64,000 nucleotides of DNA from Otatea glauca (taxonomy: Eukaryota > Streptophyta > Magnoliopsida > Poales > Poaceae): NCBI GenBank assembly GCA_036346275.1, contig CM070721.1:7576452-7640451 (forward strand), written 5' to 3'. Positions 1-12,830 of this stretch are shown here, one piece after another. Numbering within the stretch: the stretch's first letter is position 1; every line of letters begins with the position of its first letter. The notes under the pieces were generated by a model, which had not been told where the DNA came from, did not search any database, and saw only the letters and a program-made list of their open reading frames with translations. Both the position numbers and the translations under genes were made by a program.

Positions 1-480
1 CCCCCTCCCCCCCCCCACCCCACTTTGCAATCCGGTTCAAATAACACCTTGGCGCGGTTTCGCATAGTGGTACTTCCCGCGAGGCATGATGAATAGGCAG
101 ATTTTCCACGTAGGATGACATGTTAGTCAAGTTTATGTGAATAAAAGGTGGGGCTCACAGGAGTTTCTTTTCCAAATCAAAATAGAGGGGAGCTAAGGGG
201 CCAACAGCTATGGAAGCATAATTGGGAGCTAAGTAGGGGGAGAAGCCCATGTGGGCCCCACCGGTCATTGAAACCTGACCAGCATGTTATCCTACATGGC
301 AAAACTGCTCACTCAACGTGCCACATGGGTAATACCACTATGTGAAACCGGATCAAAGTGTTATTTGAACCATATTGAAAAGTTTGGGAGGTCAAATGTC
401 CGGTTTCATAGTTCGGGGTTCTGGATGGACTTCTAACCAAAGTTCGGGGTGTTATATGGACTTCTTCCATTCCTAAATAA
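1..480. mobile_element. MITE-like inverted repeat in an intron of the CHD3 gene (left end cut by the window)
   Basis: Positions 31-80 (tccggttcaaataacacc and following) are the approximate reverse complement of 328-373 (accactatgtgaaaccgg through ttatttgaacc). This gives a foldback of about 300-450 bp. It lies downstream of the last visible exon (641-750). The true left terminus and target duplication are outside the window. No transposase coding is seen. Confidence 0.5.
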
Positions 481-640
481 CAAATCTTTTCTAATACTTG
501 TGTGCTGGTACTTCCTGAATCATGCATGAACAGTACGTGATTACTGTAGCGAGGACAGTACCCTGCTTGCGGCCCATGGCACCTTCATACCATAAAGGCA
601 TTGTGCACTTCTCCCAAGGTGAAATAAAGAAAGTGTGTAC

Positions 641-3600
641 CTGTCTATTGCAGCATCGTCATAATGTATTTGGCGAGATTTTCCAGCTTCATCATTCTCA
701 TCATCAAAAAGCTCCTTTGACCCATACCGTATAATATCATCTAACTCCTCCTAAAAAAGCACACGGATTAATGCTTCAATAACGTTTCAGCTGAGCCAAA
801 CGCATCCGCAAGGATTTTGAAACAAAAAGACATTGGAAATTCTACCATTAGCATCAAGTAATAAGCAACCCCTCATATCCTAACACAGCTTAAAACCATA
901 TTTAAATAAAAAAGCATATACCATAGGGCGATAGCATGGCAAAAAAAACTTAACTACCATACTTATGCTAAAGGACCAATAGAAGCTACTCCCTCCTTCC
1001 TTGAAAGTAAGGGAGAGAAGCGTTCAAATTGTGTCCTCTAATATTAGGGATTGAGAGCTCTCCCCTCTTAAATTGTGTCCTCAAATTATGCCCATGCATG
1101 CAAATGCACGCAGATACATGCGACCACACATATTCCAAAACAAAAACGCAGCAGGTCATTCTCTATAATCGTGATTAATTAATGCATGCATGTTGCCAAT
1201 TAATAGAGACATAATATTAAATAGGGGCATTAGAGTCTTTTGGTAGAAACTATAATCTGTCTTAAAATTTCTTCTGTCCCTTACTTTTTAGGACGGAGGG
1301 AGTAGTTGTTAGCATAAAATGCTATTCACCTCAAGAGAAACTATATCTATATGAGCTTAATAACCTCAACTGTAGCACCAGATGTCAAAGTTTGTAAGCC
1401 TTGTAAAATGTAACATAAAGCAACTATTGCGATGGTACTAGATGTTGCATACACCACAAAAGTAAAATTGACTTTGCTTCTGCATTTGAGTTCATGTCAT
1501 ACCAGTAACAAAAGGTAACATGTAATTACTCAATGTTTGATGACGTAACTGTACCTAGTAAAACCATAAAGGCTCGATAAAAGCTGATGCTTTCCAAAAC
1601 CCCTAGAAAATATTAAAACAGCAATCCCCACAATTACCTGATTGACATTATTAGCCTTTGTGAGTCGACCAACTACTAAGTGCTCCAATATCATCTTTTT
1701 CTTCGTAAGTTGCATCATTCGCTCCTCGATTGTACCTCGACTAACAAGCCTATATATCATAACCTGCAGAGGAAAACATAGATAATAGTTAAGAACCAGC
1801 ACAAAAAATATATAAAAAACGACATTTCAATAGAACATAACAGGTTAAGGTAAAATACCGTGCTAGTCTGTCCTAAACGATGAGCTCTTGCCATAGCTTG
1901 TAAATCCGCATGTGGGTTCCAATCACTGTGTAAATGGAAGAAATAGGTTAAAGAAAATTCAAAATATTGACTGTTTTGTATAAACACAGATATTCTTTCA
2001 CCTGTCATAGATAATAACAGTATCAGCGGTTGCCAAATTTATACCCAGGCCACCAGCTCTGGTGGAAAGAAGAAAGCAAAACCTAGTAGAATTCTTAGCA
2101 TTGAAGCGATCTATTCGTATCTGCCTTTCAGCGCCACCTATCTTGCCATCAATACGCTCATAGCTCCATTTCTAAAACATGTGATGTTCAAAATAAGGTG
2201 CATGAGATACATTACCCGCATAGTTAACAAAAATTACCATGGGAAGATAGTTTAATACCCTGTAACTTAAATAATCCTCCAGTAAGTCCAACATATGCTG
2301 GAATTGTGAATAAATAAGAACTCTATGACCCTGCTCTTTCAGTTTCACCATCATCTTATCCAGCAGCTGCATCTTTCCAGAAGAATCTAAAAGCCTCCTA
2401 CAAAATCAAGGAAACCAAAGCGATGGTAATGCTAAATAAAAGAAATATAGAATGCAAAATTCCAAATAGTAGATTTACTAAGCCATGGAAGATGACTAAA
2501 TTCAATCAGTTAATCTAGTAGGAATAATTAAAAAGGAACCTCAGGATATAAATAGCATCATATAAGCATTCTAGCAGATGGATCCAAATGTTTTACACTT
2601 TTACTCTACCTAAAAAAAATAAGATGTTTATTTCAGCCAAACCAGAACCTACACAATTGGCAATAAAGTTGCTTACATTTTTCACTGGCGTATTTTTTTA
2701 ACAACGTGCAATGAAAAGATAATAGTACTCCCTCCAGTCACAAATACATGTTATTTTAACATTTGTATAGTCAAACTTTGGGTATCGAAATCTTTTTAAA
2801 TATTTATATTGGATACATGAAAATCATATGTAGATTTGTCTCGAAAAGTAATTTCATAATATTATAATTTTATTGGTTTTATAAATATATTACAATAGAA
2901 ACTAGTGGTCGAAGTGGCGTTTGGGGACCATGTCGATGTCTAAAATGACATGTATCTGTAACTGGAGGGAGTACGAGATAATGGAAAACTCCAATATAAC
3001 TTGTACTTTTTAAGGCATGCTATAAAAAGATTAGGGTAAGAGATATTGGAAAACCGCAATCTCTCTCTATCTGTATATTTCTGAAAGTACAAAAAACTGC
3101 ATCAAAAGGTCATAGTTTCCGGTTACACACCAGCAAGCGCATTTTGTAAAAGATCAATAGACAACAGCAAAGCACAAGAAGTGAACCCAGAAGAGTGCAA
3201 AACTAATGAAACTAGTATCAAACTACTCAGGCCAAACAGCTGATAGAAATTTTGAAAGAAACATAACCAAGAAAATAGCAGACTTCCAACAAACAAACAA
3301 TTGGAGCACCTTAAACCTTCTTCTGGATTGGCAGGTTCGGTATCAGGTTCATCTGTCATGAATCCATGGCAACAAAGTTTGCGTAGCTCCATTACAACAT
3401 TTATAAGGGAAACCTGGAATAAGACAAAAAAGAATTGTCAATCCAGAAGACCAGAACAGGCTGACACAAATCACAACATGAAAATTAAAAAAAAACTATT
3501 ACTTGTCCACCACTACGACGAGATAACACTTCGTAATTCTTGGTAAGAATTGCCTTGTAGTACTCTTTCTGTTTGCTCGTCAACTCAACTCGTAAAATCA

Positions 3601-6600
3601 GCTCCTTTTTTGGAGGAAGTTCTTTCATAACATCTTTCTTGAATCCTATTTGTACCACATAGACAACAAGGTCAAAATTATTCCCACATAAAATAACTCA
3701 AATGAAACTCAATCTATGTCTTAAACGAATAATAACATCTCTCGGCAGCTTTACTTTTGAGTTTAGCACCAATCCTACTCAGAATATACCGCACAACAAC
3801 ATTTGTAAAAGCGTATATGCTCATTCCACTGTAACAGGAAGTGGAAGTGGAAGAAGAACCACAGTGCATCAATATGCATTGTACATCAATAGATGTAAAT
3901 ATGTAATCAAGTTCTACTTACTTCTATAGTTCTTTTATTTGTCATTAGTAATGACTCACTATTATCATTTTTGTAAGATCATCGTGCATATAACATGAAT
4001 ACGCAAAAAACATTATGTGCTTACGTAATATGCAATATTACATCTGAATAGTGAATATGTGCAAAGCTTAACTGAAATTTAGGTAACATTGTGCAGAACC
4101 TTCTATGCCAAAGCAAACCAACATGTTGACTCCAGAGTCCAGACATCACTGGTAATTCAGCTAAGTTGATCATAACAACCAAAAAGGCTCTAGCGAAGTT
4201 ACTAATAATAAGTACAAGACCCTTTACAGCTCATTCAATTGATATAAGCAGAACCATACTCCTGGCAGAAATGAAAGGTTAAGTAGATTCATACTCCGAA
4301 GAAGGTGTGGCTTCAGCATTCCATGGAGCTTCTCAACTTGCTTATCTTGGTTTATATCCTTAAACTCCTCTTGGAGATCAGCTATACTCCCAAACTACAA
4401 ACACAAGTGTCGAAACATTAAGCGAAAGAAGTATAGAACAAAGCATTTAATGAGATGGGAGATTGAAAGATTGGTCTATCAGCAGATGCTAAAAGCTAGG
4501 AAATTGTCTATCATGGACCATAGTATAATCAAAACCTCATAAAATTGGCCATAGAAGTAAAGCCTAATGATCTACAGAGTGTTGTGAACTAAATAAACTA
4601 CAATGTTAGAATGCGAGAAGCAGGAAACCTTACACTCTCACCCTCAAGGAAGTGCATAAGCATGAAAAGCTCGTCCAGGTTATTCTGGAAAAAATAAAAG
4701 GTGACAGGAAATTAACTTTAAATGCATAAGACAAACTGACAAAAATAATGAAAAGAAGGAACAGCATACATTAAAAAAATCAAGTGGAGATAATGGCATG
4801 AGAAAATAAATTGATTGACTAATGAATGAAGTTGATGTGTTATTTATATTTAGAATGAATGATACCATAATATTATGTGTGTATGCAAGTTAAGGTGTTA
4901 TTTATATTTGAAATGAATTATTCCAAAAAATTATGTGCATATGCCAGCATAGGGTCAAGGCTCCTCTGGTTCATTTCAACATGGAAGGTTTCGGTGCTTA
5001 ATTATTATATTTGCGGATATGTGTGATGCATGCAGGTATAGCATCACAAAATTGATATGTTCAGAAAAGTACATTTTTCTTGTTCACACTTCACATAAGT
5101 ATGTAGTTCTTTATCCAATAAACATCCTATTACGCTACTAAGCTCCTTAGATGTTCTACTATGGAAGATACAGTTTTAAAAACTCCTGAAAGTATCCGTA
5201 CTCTGGAATAAGCAAGTAAAAAATACTGACCACAGATATTCAACAATTAGAAACTAAAGGCCCAACACACTGCTGAAACCTCAAAAAAAAAGTAGGGATA
5301 CTGCCAAGAAACAGTTTTCCATATAGCCAAGGAATACAATAAAGCTGTTTTTAGCCAATAAAATAGAGCAGTAACCTGAACCGGGGTCCCCGTTAAGAGA
5401 ACACGATGTTTAGTACAATAATCTTTAAGTTGGCCGAACAGCTTAGAATCTTTATTCTTCAGCCGATGCCCCTCATCCACAATCTGTGATGCAGCATTGT
5501 CAATTGCGGACAAGTTGGTGAAAACTTAATGGCAAAACAAATATTCTCCAGAAAATAAAGAATTGGAGAGGAAAAGGAAGGTGCCAAAATAGAAGTACCA
5601 TGCATTCCCATTCTATATTTTTTAGAACAGCAGAGTCCATGTTAATCATCTCATAAGATGTCAAAAGGACATCAAATTTTATTCTTGACTGCTTCTTTTC
5701 TTCATTAGATGGAGATGATTTCTTTTTCTTAAGCTTCTTGTGTTTCTCTTTGGGGTAGTAAAATTCACACTTCCTAGTAATTTCACGAGAAGCTGCAGAT
5801 CCAAAATACATTACCTGAGAACCATAAGGAAAAAAGTAAGTAGTGAAGACTTAGCTCTCTCTGGAATTATATACATAACGGATTTCGAATTAGTTCGACC
5901 CACATACAACATTCATTTGAGGTGCCCAAGTTGCAAATTCACGCTCCCAATTTCGCAAGGTTGAGAGGGGTGCAACAACCAGATGAGGACCAAGCTTGTT
6001 TTCAAACAGAGAGGCCAAAAATGCAATACTCTGTATCGTTTTCCCTGCATTTTTTTTGGTCACCATTTGTTCAAGATCCCAATAAAACAAGTGATCCAAA
6101 ATTTATCACTTACAACAACAAAAAAAAACCCTTACCAAGACCCATCTCGTCAGCAAGGATGACGCGTCTATTGTTAAACCATGAGTAACGTAAGAAATTT
6201 AACCCTTCAAGCTGATAAGGATGTAGTGTGCCTTCAATAACAAGAAATAAGCATTCAAAGAAAGAACATCGAGAAATATCCCATGAGATCTACAGTCAAC
6301 TAAAACTAAAATATCAATATCCAGGAATAATTCATGTATAGTAGTAGCATACCACCAGAAAGAAACTTGGGGCTCTCCTCGAATGGATGAATCTCACGAC
6401 TGGCACTATTGCACTTGTCAGTAGACTTCTTACGCCTGGACTGAATCTCATTGAAGCGTTCAATCTGAGGTTGGAACACTGAGATGTTGGACTCGTTTTC
6501 CCAAGTACATTCATCATACGAAAGTTCCTTCCATTTCACGTAGTACTCCCGTTCACCAGTAGAGCTTTTTCTGTTCACAAAATATAAAAATAATGCCAGA

Positions 6601-9126
6601 AAATATCAAGATATCAGTCAGCCTTTGCTAAATGGAAATTGATGGATATATGTGAGGAAGATAATAAGTAGACATTTAGATAGGTAAGACCACCCTGAAA
6701 TAGCACTATGAAAGTAAAAGTTGGAAGGATGCTGTCATTTAATTCTGGACAATAACATGATAGATTATGGAATAAATTTCGTAGTATCTAATAACAACTT
6801 CATTACTGAGTAACCGGCTGACTCTCAGGATAAATACTATAAATGGAGTATGCATTCACAGTAACAGCATGAATAACTAGTTACCTAACAGAAAATTGCA
6901 TGCATATGCTAATTCGCAAAAAGAAAGGCCGGTGTGCCAGATTATAAAATCACAATAAAAACAAGAATAACTAGATATCATACAGAAATCACATCGTATT
7001 GTTATCACCACCATACAAGGTAAAAATGATTTAAGCTCATTTATGTAGCTTTGTTCGTTGTCAGATTAACATACATACCTGCTAGCAAGGATCCTGTCAA
7101 CAGTTGTCCATTCAGGTCTAATTGCAGCGCAGTCATCATCAGACTTATCCATCAAATCAAATTGCCTGTGGAAGTTATTCAATCTAGTTTTCAATCGAGG
7201 GTGTATCTTCGCAGCTTCTAAATATTCATTTTCTGAAACCCTGGTATCAAAGAGAGTCAATAATTGACAGAGGAAAAGCAGTAAGCATAACAATTTTGCA
7301 TTGAGCAGGTGACTACCAAGAGCAGTGAATGTATGACAATCCTTTCCACTTTATAAGATATTGCTTGGCAGATTTCTTCTTTGATCCAGACTCCAAAGAA
7401 GTAGTCTCTTCAGAAGCAGCATTTTGAGTTTCGCAATCTAATATCTTCTCCATCTCTGTCAGCGGGCTTACCTGACAATAGCAAAAAAAAAAGTGCTTCA
7501 GTATACAACAGTGTCAATCATGCGGTGAAAGAAAGGTGCTCAAGAGAGAAAGACATACACATTCAGGACAGCTCCATTTTTCTGATGTGATATTTAGGCA
7601 AGGAACCAAACATTTCCGGTGAAATGCATATGTACACGTTGAACAAGATACTAGATTTTCATTTTCCCCACATTTCTGGCAAGCATCTTCTTTCTGCACG
7701 CACAAATGAGTAAGGACAAAACTACAAATAAATACAGGACCCCATAAACTGAAAAGTGAGATATTAACAAACACGGAATCACATGAACTAGGGAATCAGG
7801 GATTCAAGAAGTTGCCATTTCATTTGATTGACATCACAGTTACTAATTTAAATAGATTGCCAATGAAAGTTAAGGACGAAAATATCTTGATTTGGGAAGG
7901 TTCTGCAACAGGCAAGTATTATTAGTTCAGTATCATTTCGTGTTCATCAGTTTGTAACCAAGTCCTACACATCCAAGAGTCCTATTCTGTATTTTTCTTT
8001 CCTATTCTCTTTCATATGCCTGTTGGGTTGAGAACGTAGAGACATCCTAGTTGGGCATACAATGTACAAGCCAGCTGATGTTTGGTAATTGTGTCTTCCT
8101 AAAAGCATTCAAGCTTCCTACTCTTAACTATGTAATGAGGCCTATAAATACATGGGCATGGTTTGGTTGTTAGACAAGCTATTTGAAAATTTAAATTAAT
8201 AAAAGCCAGTTAACTTATCTTTTTGGATCTAAGGGAAGTCAGCAATAAGCCGATATCAAACAAAATTTTAATCTACAGAAAAGATCCCAAACAACTGTCT
8301 TCTAATAAGCTCATGAACAATCTTTACTGGAGCTTGAATTACACCTTACAGGACACCAAAACAGTCTATTCTACACCAAAAATATCAAGCTATTAACTCA
8401 TTTCCACATTACGGAAGAACATAGTACTTATACCAATTACCAAGATGTTAAGAACACTGGCGTCACCTCTCTTAACTTACAAAAGTTTGAACTCAGAGAG
8501 CACTGCCACCGTGGCAACCAAAAGCACCGACTACAGATCCATACTAAGGCATCATATCCTCTTCAGGACGCACAGATTTCAATATTGAGCTTCTGGCGAC
8601 CAAAACTTCATTAAAAAAATACCCAAACTAGTAATACTATTATCTGCTTAACACAGCAATCAAATCGAACATAAATTCACCAATTCAGTATCCAAAGTTC
8701 CAAACGATATCAAGCAACAAATCCATCTAACCAAATCACCGCTCGATTTCTGTAGCACCAGTCAGTCAGGCAACCCCAATACGGCAATACCCCTTTCCCA
8801 CACCAAATCCCCGAACCAATTCATAGCCATTTCACAACCTAGCCCCCTATTCTCCAACCACTAGTCCTACCATAACAGCATCGATTCCCCGAAAACCACC
8901 AACTGCTTCAGAAATTAGAAAAATTCGCAGCAAACAGAACAGAGAGGCAGGCAACGATCAGCCATACCGCGTCCTCGCGCTCGATCCGCTCGGCGGGAGC
9001 GTCGCTGAGCCGATCCCTCCCCTTCCCGCTTCCGCCGCGCGGCGGGAGGTCGTCATCGGACTCATCGAGCGTGTAGAGCGGCCGCTTCTCCGACCGCACG
9101 CGCAGCCGCTCGACGAGGCTGCTCAT
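641..9126 (-). CDS. CHR729: CHD3/PICKLE-type chromatin remodeler, 5' part (18 exons visible)
   Basis: ATP-dependent nucleosome remodeler of the nuclear CHD3 class (PHD, tandem chromodomains, SNF2 helicase); rice CHR729 and Arabidopsis PICKLE are the named relatives. Exons read on the minus strand: 9126-8968, 7693-7559, 7471-7317, 7240-7079, 6570-6353, 6231-6136, 6044-5908, 5814-5599, 5483-5376, 4684-4634, 4394-4295, 3645-3503, 3413-3310, 2397-2259, 2171-2002, 1925-1859, 1763-1638, 750-641. All junctions are GT-AG and keep frame, giving about 798 codons. The start at 9126 opens MSSLVERLRVRSEKRPLYTL. Residues 54-98 are a PHD finger (CQKC, CSTC, H, C, CPEC). Chromodomain blocks follow (about 110-260: YLIKWKGLSY, YYVKWKELSYDE). 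The helicase shows ADEMGLGKT, DEGH at about 429, and QAMARAHRLGQTS with SRGTIEERMM at about 710-745. No break is seen. The family is about 2,200 residues long, so the rest lies left of position 1. Orthology is inferred from protein similarity. Confidence 0.95.
989..1302. mobile_element. Stowaway-like MITE, intronic
   Basis: Starts ctccctccttccttgaaagt and ends with the inverse (ttaggacggagggag), flanked on both sides by TA. TA target duplication and the CTCCCTCCGT terminus are typical of Stowaway (Tc1/mariner) MITEs. About 314 bp, in the intron between the exons at 1638-1763 and 641-750. Confidence 0.8.
2729..2971. mobile_element. Stowaway-like MITE, intronic
   Basis: Begins ctccctccagtcacaaata and ends as its inverse (tctgtaactggagggag), with TA on both sides. 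About 243 bp, AT-rich, in the intron between the exons at 2259-2397 and 3310-3413. It belongs to the same subfamily as the copies at 33210-33500 and the split copy at 49.2/51.8 kb. Confidence 0.85.
7694..8967. other. Long first intron of the CHD3 gene
   Basis: About 1.27 kb AT-rich intron between exon 1 and the PHD exon. I see no repeat termini, RNA gene or further open frame in it. Long first introns are common in this family. Confidence 0.6.
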
Positions 9127-9300
9127 CCCGCCGCCACAACAACCCTAAGCGGATGGAATCAAAACCCTAGGAGAAAGGCAGCGCGCTCCCTCACCGCCTC
9201 GCCCCAAGTTCCCCTCCTCCTCGCTCCGCCGCCTCCGAGTGGGCTAGGGTTTGGTGGTTTTGGGAGGGGTGAGGAGGAATTGGGGGAGTACTTATACCGC
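9127..9300 (-). promoter_or_regulatory. 5' UTR and core promoter of the CHD3 gene
   Basis: GC-rich, pyrimidine-rich minus-strand leader upstream of the start codon. A TATA-like tataagtac lies at 9288-9296, about 165 bp before the ATG, a plausible distance. The sequence holds AAACCCTA-type (telo-box-like) motifs on the minus strand near 9165 and 9245, common in plant housekeeping promoters. Transcript start is inferred, not seen. Confidence 0.4.
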
Positions 9301-9586
9301 CGCGGGGTTGTGAGGTGGCGTGCGAGGGAAGGCGGCGAAAATGGAAGGTAGCAGCGAGGAGGCGCACGGTGTGTACGCTGTAGCTGCGGGCGGAGAGAGG
9401 CGGCGCGAGAGCGGCGAGGCGAAGCGAGTCTCTGCGCTAGAGAGCGGAGGGGGAGGGGGATGGGGAGGGGGCATAGTAACGGCCACCGCCCAGGAAGAGC
9501 AGGGAGGCAGGGAGGGACTAGGCCGGTTTTGCGATCTGGCCCTTCTACTATGCCCAAATTGTCTCAGCGTTGATGTAAGAATTACA

Positions 9587-9660
9587 ATCCAGGCTTGTCT
9601 ACCCAGGAAATGGCGAACTGTGGATCCAGGCTTGTCTACCCAGGAAATGGCGAACTGTGG
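9587..9660. repeat. 37-bp perfect tandem duplication upstream of the CHD3 gene
   Basis: Two adjacent copies (9587-9623 and 9624-9660) beginning atccaggcttgtctaccc and ending gaactgtgg. They look identical over 37 bp, which suggests a recent slippage event. They lie about 300 bp upstream of the inferred TATA box. Confidence 0.85.
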
Positions 9661-10978
9661 CCTTGTTTGAAAACCGAGATCTTTGTCGTAAAATGGTATT
9701 TTTTTGGTGTTAACTTGATTGCAAAATTGGGAATCTTGTGCCTGATGTGGAGATGGCAAAATTTATTGTGCTTCCAAAAGGGTCGATGAGCATATTTTAA
9801 AGCAAATGAATTTGGGGTGTCTGGTCGCTTGTATCAAAATAGTATATGTATGGTTGCTTGAATAGAACCATTCTATCTTAGATGGTGGAATACAAATTTT
9901 AAAAATATACTCTATAGGTGCTGAATCATTCCATTCACTCAAAACAATAGAATCAAATGGTACAAGACCATCATATCCCATTCAGCCCCCCTTCGGGACA
10001 ACTTCTGATTGTGCAGATTTTGGATTATGAGAGAAGCTGCTTCTGATTGTAGGAGAATCGGACCGAGCCGGTTGCGCGTGGAGGTGGAAGACCGGGCCGA
10101 TGAGAATCAGCGAGAATTAGAGAGAAGCAGTTGGCACCTGGATTCTGATTCTATGTAGAGGATAGCTTCTGATTATGAGAGAAGCTGTCCAGAATCCTCC
10201 GTTCAGCAAATAATCTAATTTTCTTTTAAGCGAAAGCTGAACAGAAGCTGTCTTGAAGGGGGCCTCAATCTCATCCGACCAACCAAACGCCCCTCAATAT
10301 CAAGTGGGTGGAACATATCTTGAAAGATGTGTAACATATCTCATGGTAGCAAACTAGTAGTTGATGTGATAGCAAATTATACAAATAAACATATTGTCCA
10401 ACAGGGGATAAGTAAGTTCACCGACAAATCAATTGCAATTTCAACATAAAATCAAAAATGACGAATTGGGAAACATCACCTTTCGAGAATCCTATACCCT
10501 TGGGATATGTTGGGAGTTCGGGTGACGAGTATCTAAAGGAGATACTTGAATGCTCGAGGATTGAATCCCAAATAAGAAAAGGATAACTAATCTTTAACGA
10601 GAGGGGGAGTGAGTCTCACCTCGATGAGGAATCGTGGCGATGTCAGCAGCAGTAGAAAGCGTGGTAGTACCGATGAAGCCTCTAATTGTGATGCTAGAGA
10701 AGGACATGGCTTGTGGCAAAATTGCTGAGCCTTGCAAGAAAAAGAGACTGGTAATGACACCATGGTAGAAGGCTCTGACAACACTGTTGAAAGGAGATGA
10801 GTTTGTGATCAAGTTGGAGACATGAGCAAAGTGGCACTCACGAATCACGAGAAATAGGGTGGCAACTTCAATCAGTTCCACCGAGAAATAAACGAAAATT
10901 TCCCATTCAAATCCCCCTATTGGATTGTTTAGGCAACAATAAGGTCAACATGCTAGGCTACGATTGATGAGATGATAA
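9661..10978. other. Intergenic stretch, nothing firmly recognised
   Basis: Moderately AT-rich. At 10,000-10,270 there are several near-repeats of gagaagct(g/t)cttctgatt, possibly an eroded foldback element. Minus-strand frames at 10,587-10,881 stay open for up to 95 codons (containing IRECHFAHVSNLITNSSPFN), but I recognise no family and no splice context; a pseudogene or captured fragment is possible. Confidence 0.35.
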
Positions 10979-10986
10979 GGTACACT

Positions 10987-12681
10987 TAGAGGTGGCCAAA
11001 CGGGCCGGGCAAAACGCAAATCGGCACGCGCGCGCATGGCTGTGGGCCGGCGCGCGCACGCGCGCCCGAGCTAAGCGGACCGTCGCAAGCGACGCCAACA
11101 TCACGTGCCATGCTTGGGTGCAGGTGCGGCGGCGGCGGCGAGACGCCTTTGCCGCTTAGCTCAGCACGGCACGACATGACGCACATGGGACATGGGCGAC
11201 GACACGACACGGCCCGTTAGCCCGTTTAAAAAAATAGTCGTTTTATAGCTGTTGCAAACTTAAAAAATTCAAAAAAAATCCGAAAATATTCAAAAAAATC
11301 TTGAATTTTTTTCCTATAAATAGGTGGCTGCCCCTCCCCATTTCCACACCAGCAATCTTGCATTCTCTTCTACTCATTCTCTTGTGAAAATTCTTTTGCT
11401 CTTAGTGGTAATTTGGCAAAATTATAAATAGTTTTGTCAAAAATCCAAAAATCGGCTTTCGGCTTCTGTCAAGAAATCAAGGTGACAATTGTGATTTATT
11501 TTTTTAGTATTTTAAATCATATTTTAGTATTAATTGCGTCATTATTTCTTGTAGTTTGCTACTTTGCTTTATGGAGCCCGGGGATTTTCCGTCGTTCCCA
11601 GCTTCTGATTTTGGTATTTCACTCGAGGAGCTTCTTGCATCATATGCCCAAGAAGCTGCAGGAGCTATGCCGTCCTCAGACTCTACAAGTGCTACTGCGT
11701 CGGCAAGCACCGGGGCGAAAAGAACAAGACGCAGTACATCGGGAGTCTGGGAAGATTTCGACCAGATTTTTGAGACATCAAACGACCTCCAAATTAGATA
11801 TGTTGCTTGTAAATATTGCAAGCATAAATTAACAGCGAAATCTTCGGGTGGAACAGGAAACTTGAAGAGGCATGTTGAGAGCTATAGAAAAAAAGCGGGG
11901 ATGGCTTCGAGACAGACGCAGCTGCAGTACAACCCTGACGGTACGGTACGTAACTGTGACTACAATCCTGAGGTAGCTCGTGAATCTCTTTGTCGTTTAA
12001 TCGCTTCTCAAGATCTTCGGAGTCTGCTTTCAGTCTATCCGGAAGAATAATCGAGGAGAGAAGAACAAATCTGACTAGTGAGATGGTGGAAATACTTCTC
12101 ACTATGAAAGATTGGGAACAAGCTGATCAACGAGCTCAACATACTGTAGAAAATACTAAGTTGGCGGAGACGTTCGAAAATCTTTATCTAGATAATGAGG
12201 AAAAATAATTGTAATCTTCACTTTTTTATTGTATCACTGAGCTATAGGCCGTACTCTTTTTTCTTTACCAAGGTTTTCTCGTGTTGAGCTTTTACTTGGC
12301 AAAGTTTTTAACGAAGCAGACAAACATCAATAAAGCTCATTATTTAATTCAAATTATTTGTCTTATTTTAGAATTTATCTTGTATTTTAGCTTTTTCTTA
12401 ATTTATATATATATATATTTAAAAAGTTTTTTTCATCCTTCGAGTTTTTCTAATTATTCTAAATTTTCCCATTTTTCTGAATTTTTTCATATTTTTTGCA
12501 TTTTTTTACCATACTTTATCTATTTTTTTATTTTTTTCAAATTTTCTGGCGCTAAACGGGCTACCGGGCCGACCCGGCCCATTTGGCCCGCGAAGGACCG
12601 GGCCAGCACGGCACGGCCTGAGAGTCGTGCCCATTTTTAATCGGGTCGTGCTGTGCCGGGCGGCCCGTTTGGCCATCTCTG
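10987..12681 (+). mobile_element. hAT transposon, internally deleted, with perfect 8-bp target duplication
   Basis: Termini are tagaggtggccaaacgggcc at the left and its near-perfect inverse (ggcccgtttggccatctctg) at the right. Both are flanked by ggtacact (10979-10986 and 12682-12689), the 8-bp duplication expected of hAT insertion. The termini resemble those I recall for the rice Dart/nDart group, from memory only. Subterminal DNA is rich in cacggcac and gggcc motifs. A TATA-like tataaata at 11315-11322 precedes the BED-finger reading frame. At about 1.7 kb it is far shorter than an autonomous hAT element, and the catalytic core is absent. Confidence 0.92.
11571..12208 (+). pseudogene. Remnant hAT transposase: BED zinc finger plus C-terminal tail
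   Basis: The frame from 11571 to 12050 (MEPGDFPSFPASDF onward) encodes a low-complexity lead, then a BED-type finger: VWEDFDQIF, CKYC, GGTGNLKRHVESY. The last metal ligand expected after the His is Tyr here (ESYRKKAG), so the finger is probably impaired. Shortly after, in another frame (about 12010-12208), comes VEILLTMKDWEQADQRAQHT and AETFENLYLDNEEK, which resembles the tail following the hAT dimerisation region. The RNase-H-like core and dimerisation domain are missing between them, so this is an internal-deletion derivative and not functional transposase. Confidence 0.75.
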
Positions 12682-12689
12682 GGTACACT

Positions 12690-12830
12690 AAACTTAACTC
12701 ATCAAGCGCGTAGAGTGGCTGCTTCTTTGAGCGCACGTGCAAACTCTCCGATCTCCGGAAGATTGCTTATCTTGTTGCCACAAGTGTACGCTAGAATATA
12801 GCTATAGGAAGCAAAAAGCACAATGAAGTG
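12690..12830 (-). pseudogene. Decayed duplicate of CHD3 exon 1
   Basis: On the minus strand this reads VRSKKQPLYALDE, against VRSEKRPLYTLDE in exon 1 of the real gene at 9126-8968. Nucleotide similarity continues through the start codon (ctcat in the gene, cttat here, so ATG has become ATA) and into the 5' UTR (gttgccacaa against ccgccacaac). No further CHD exons follow. The hAT element at 10987-12681 inserted at its inner edge. It is a partial duplicate and cannot encode protein. Confidence 0.7.

Noticed and set aside
9159..9759. Open frames of 116-155 codons on both strands upstream of the CHD3 gene
   Set aside because: They lie in GC-rich leader and promoter DNA on overlapping frames, with arginine/proline/serine-rich low-complexity translations and no domain.
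12281..12640. 119-codon frame rich in Phe/Ile/Tyr, as a membrane protein
   Set aside because: It is AT-rich 3' DNA of the hAT element, where T-runs translate as Phe; no conserved feature.
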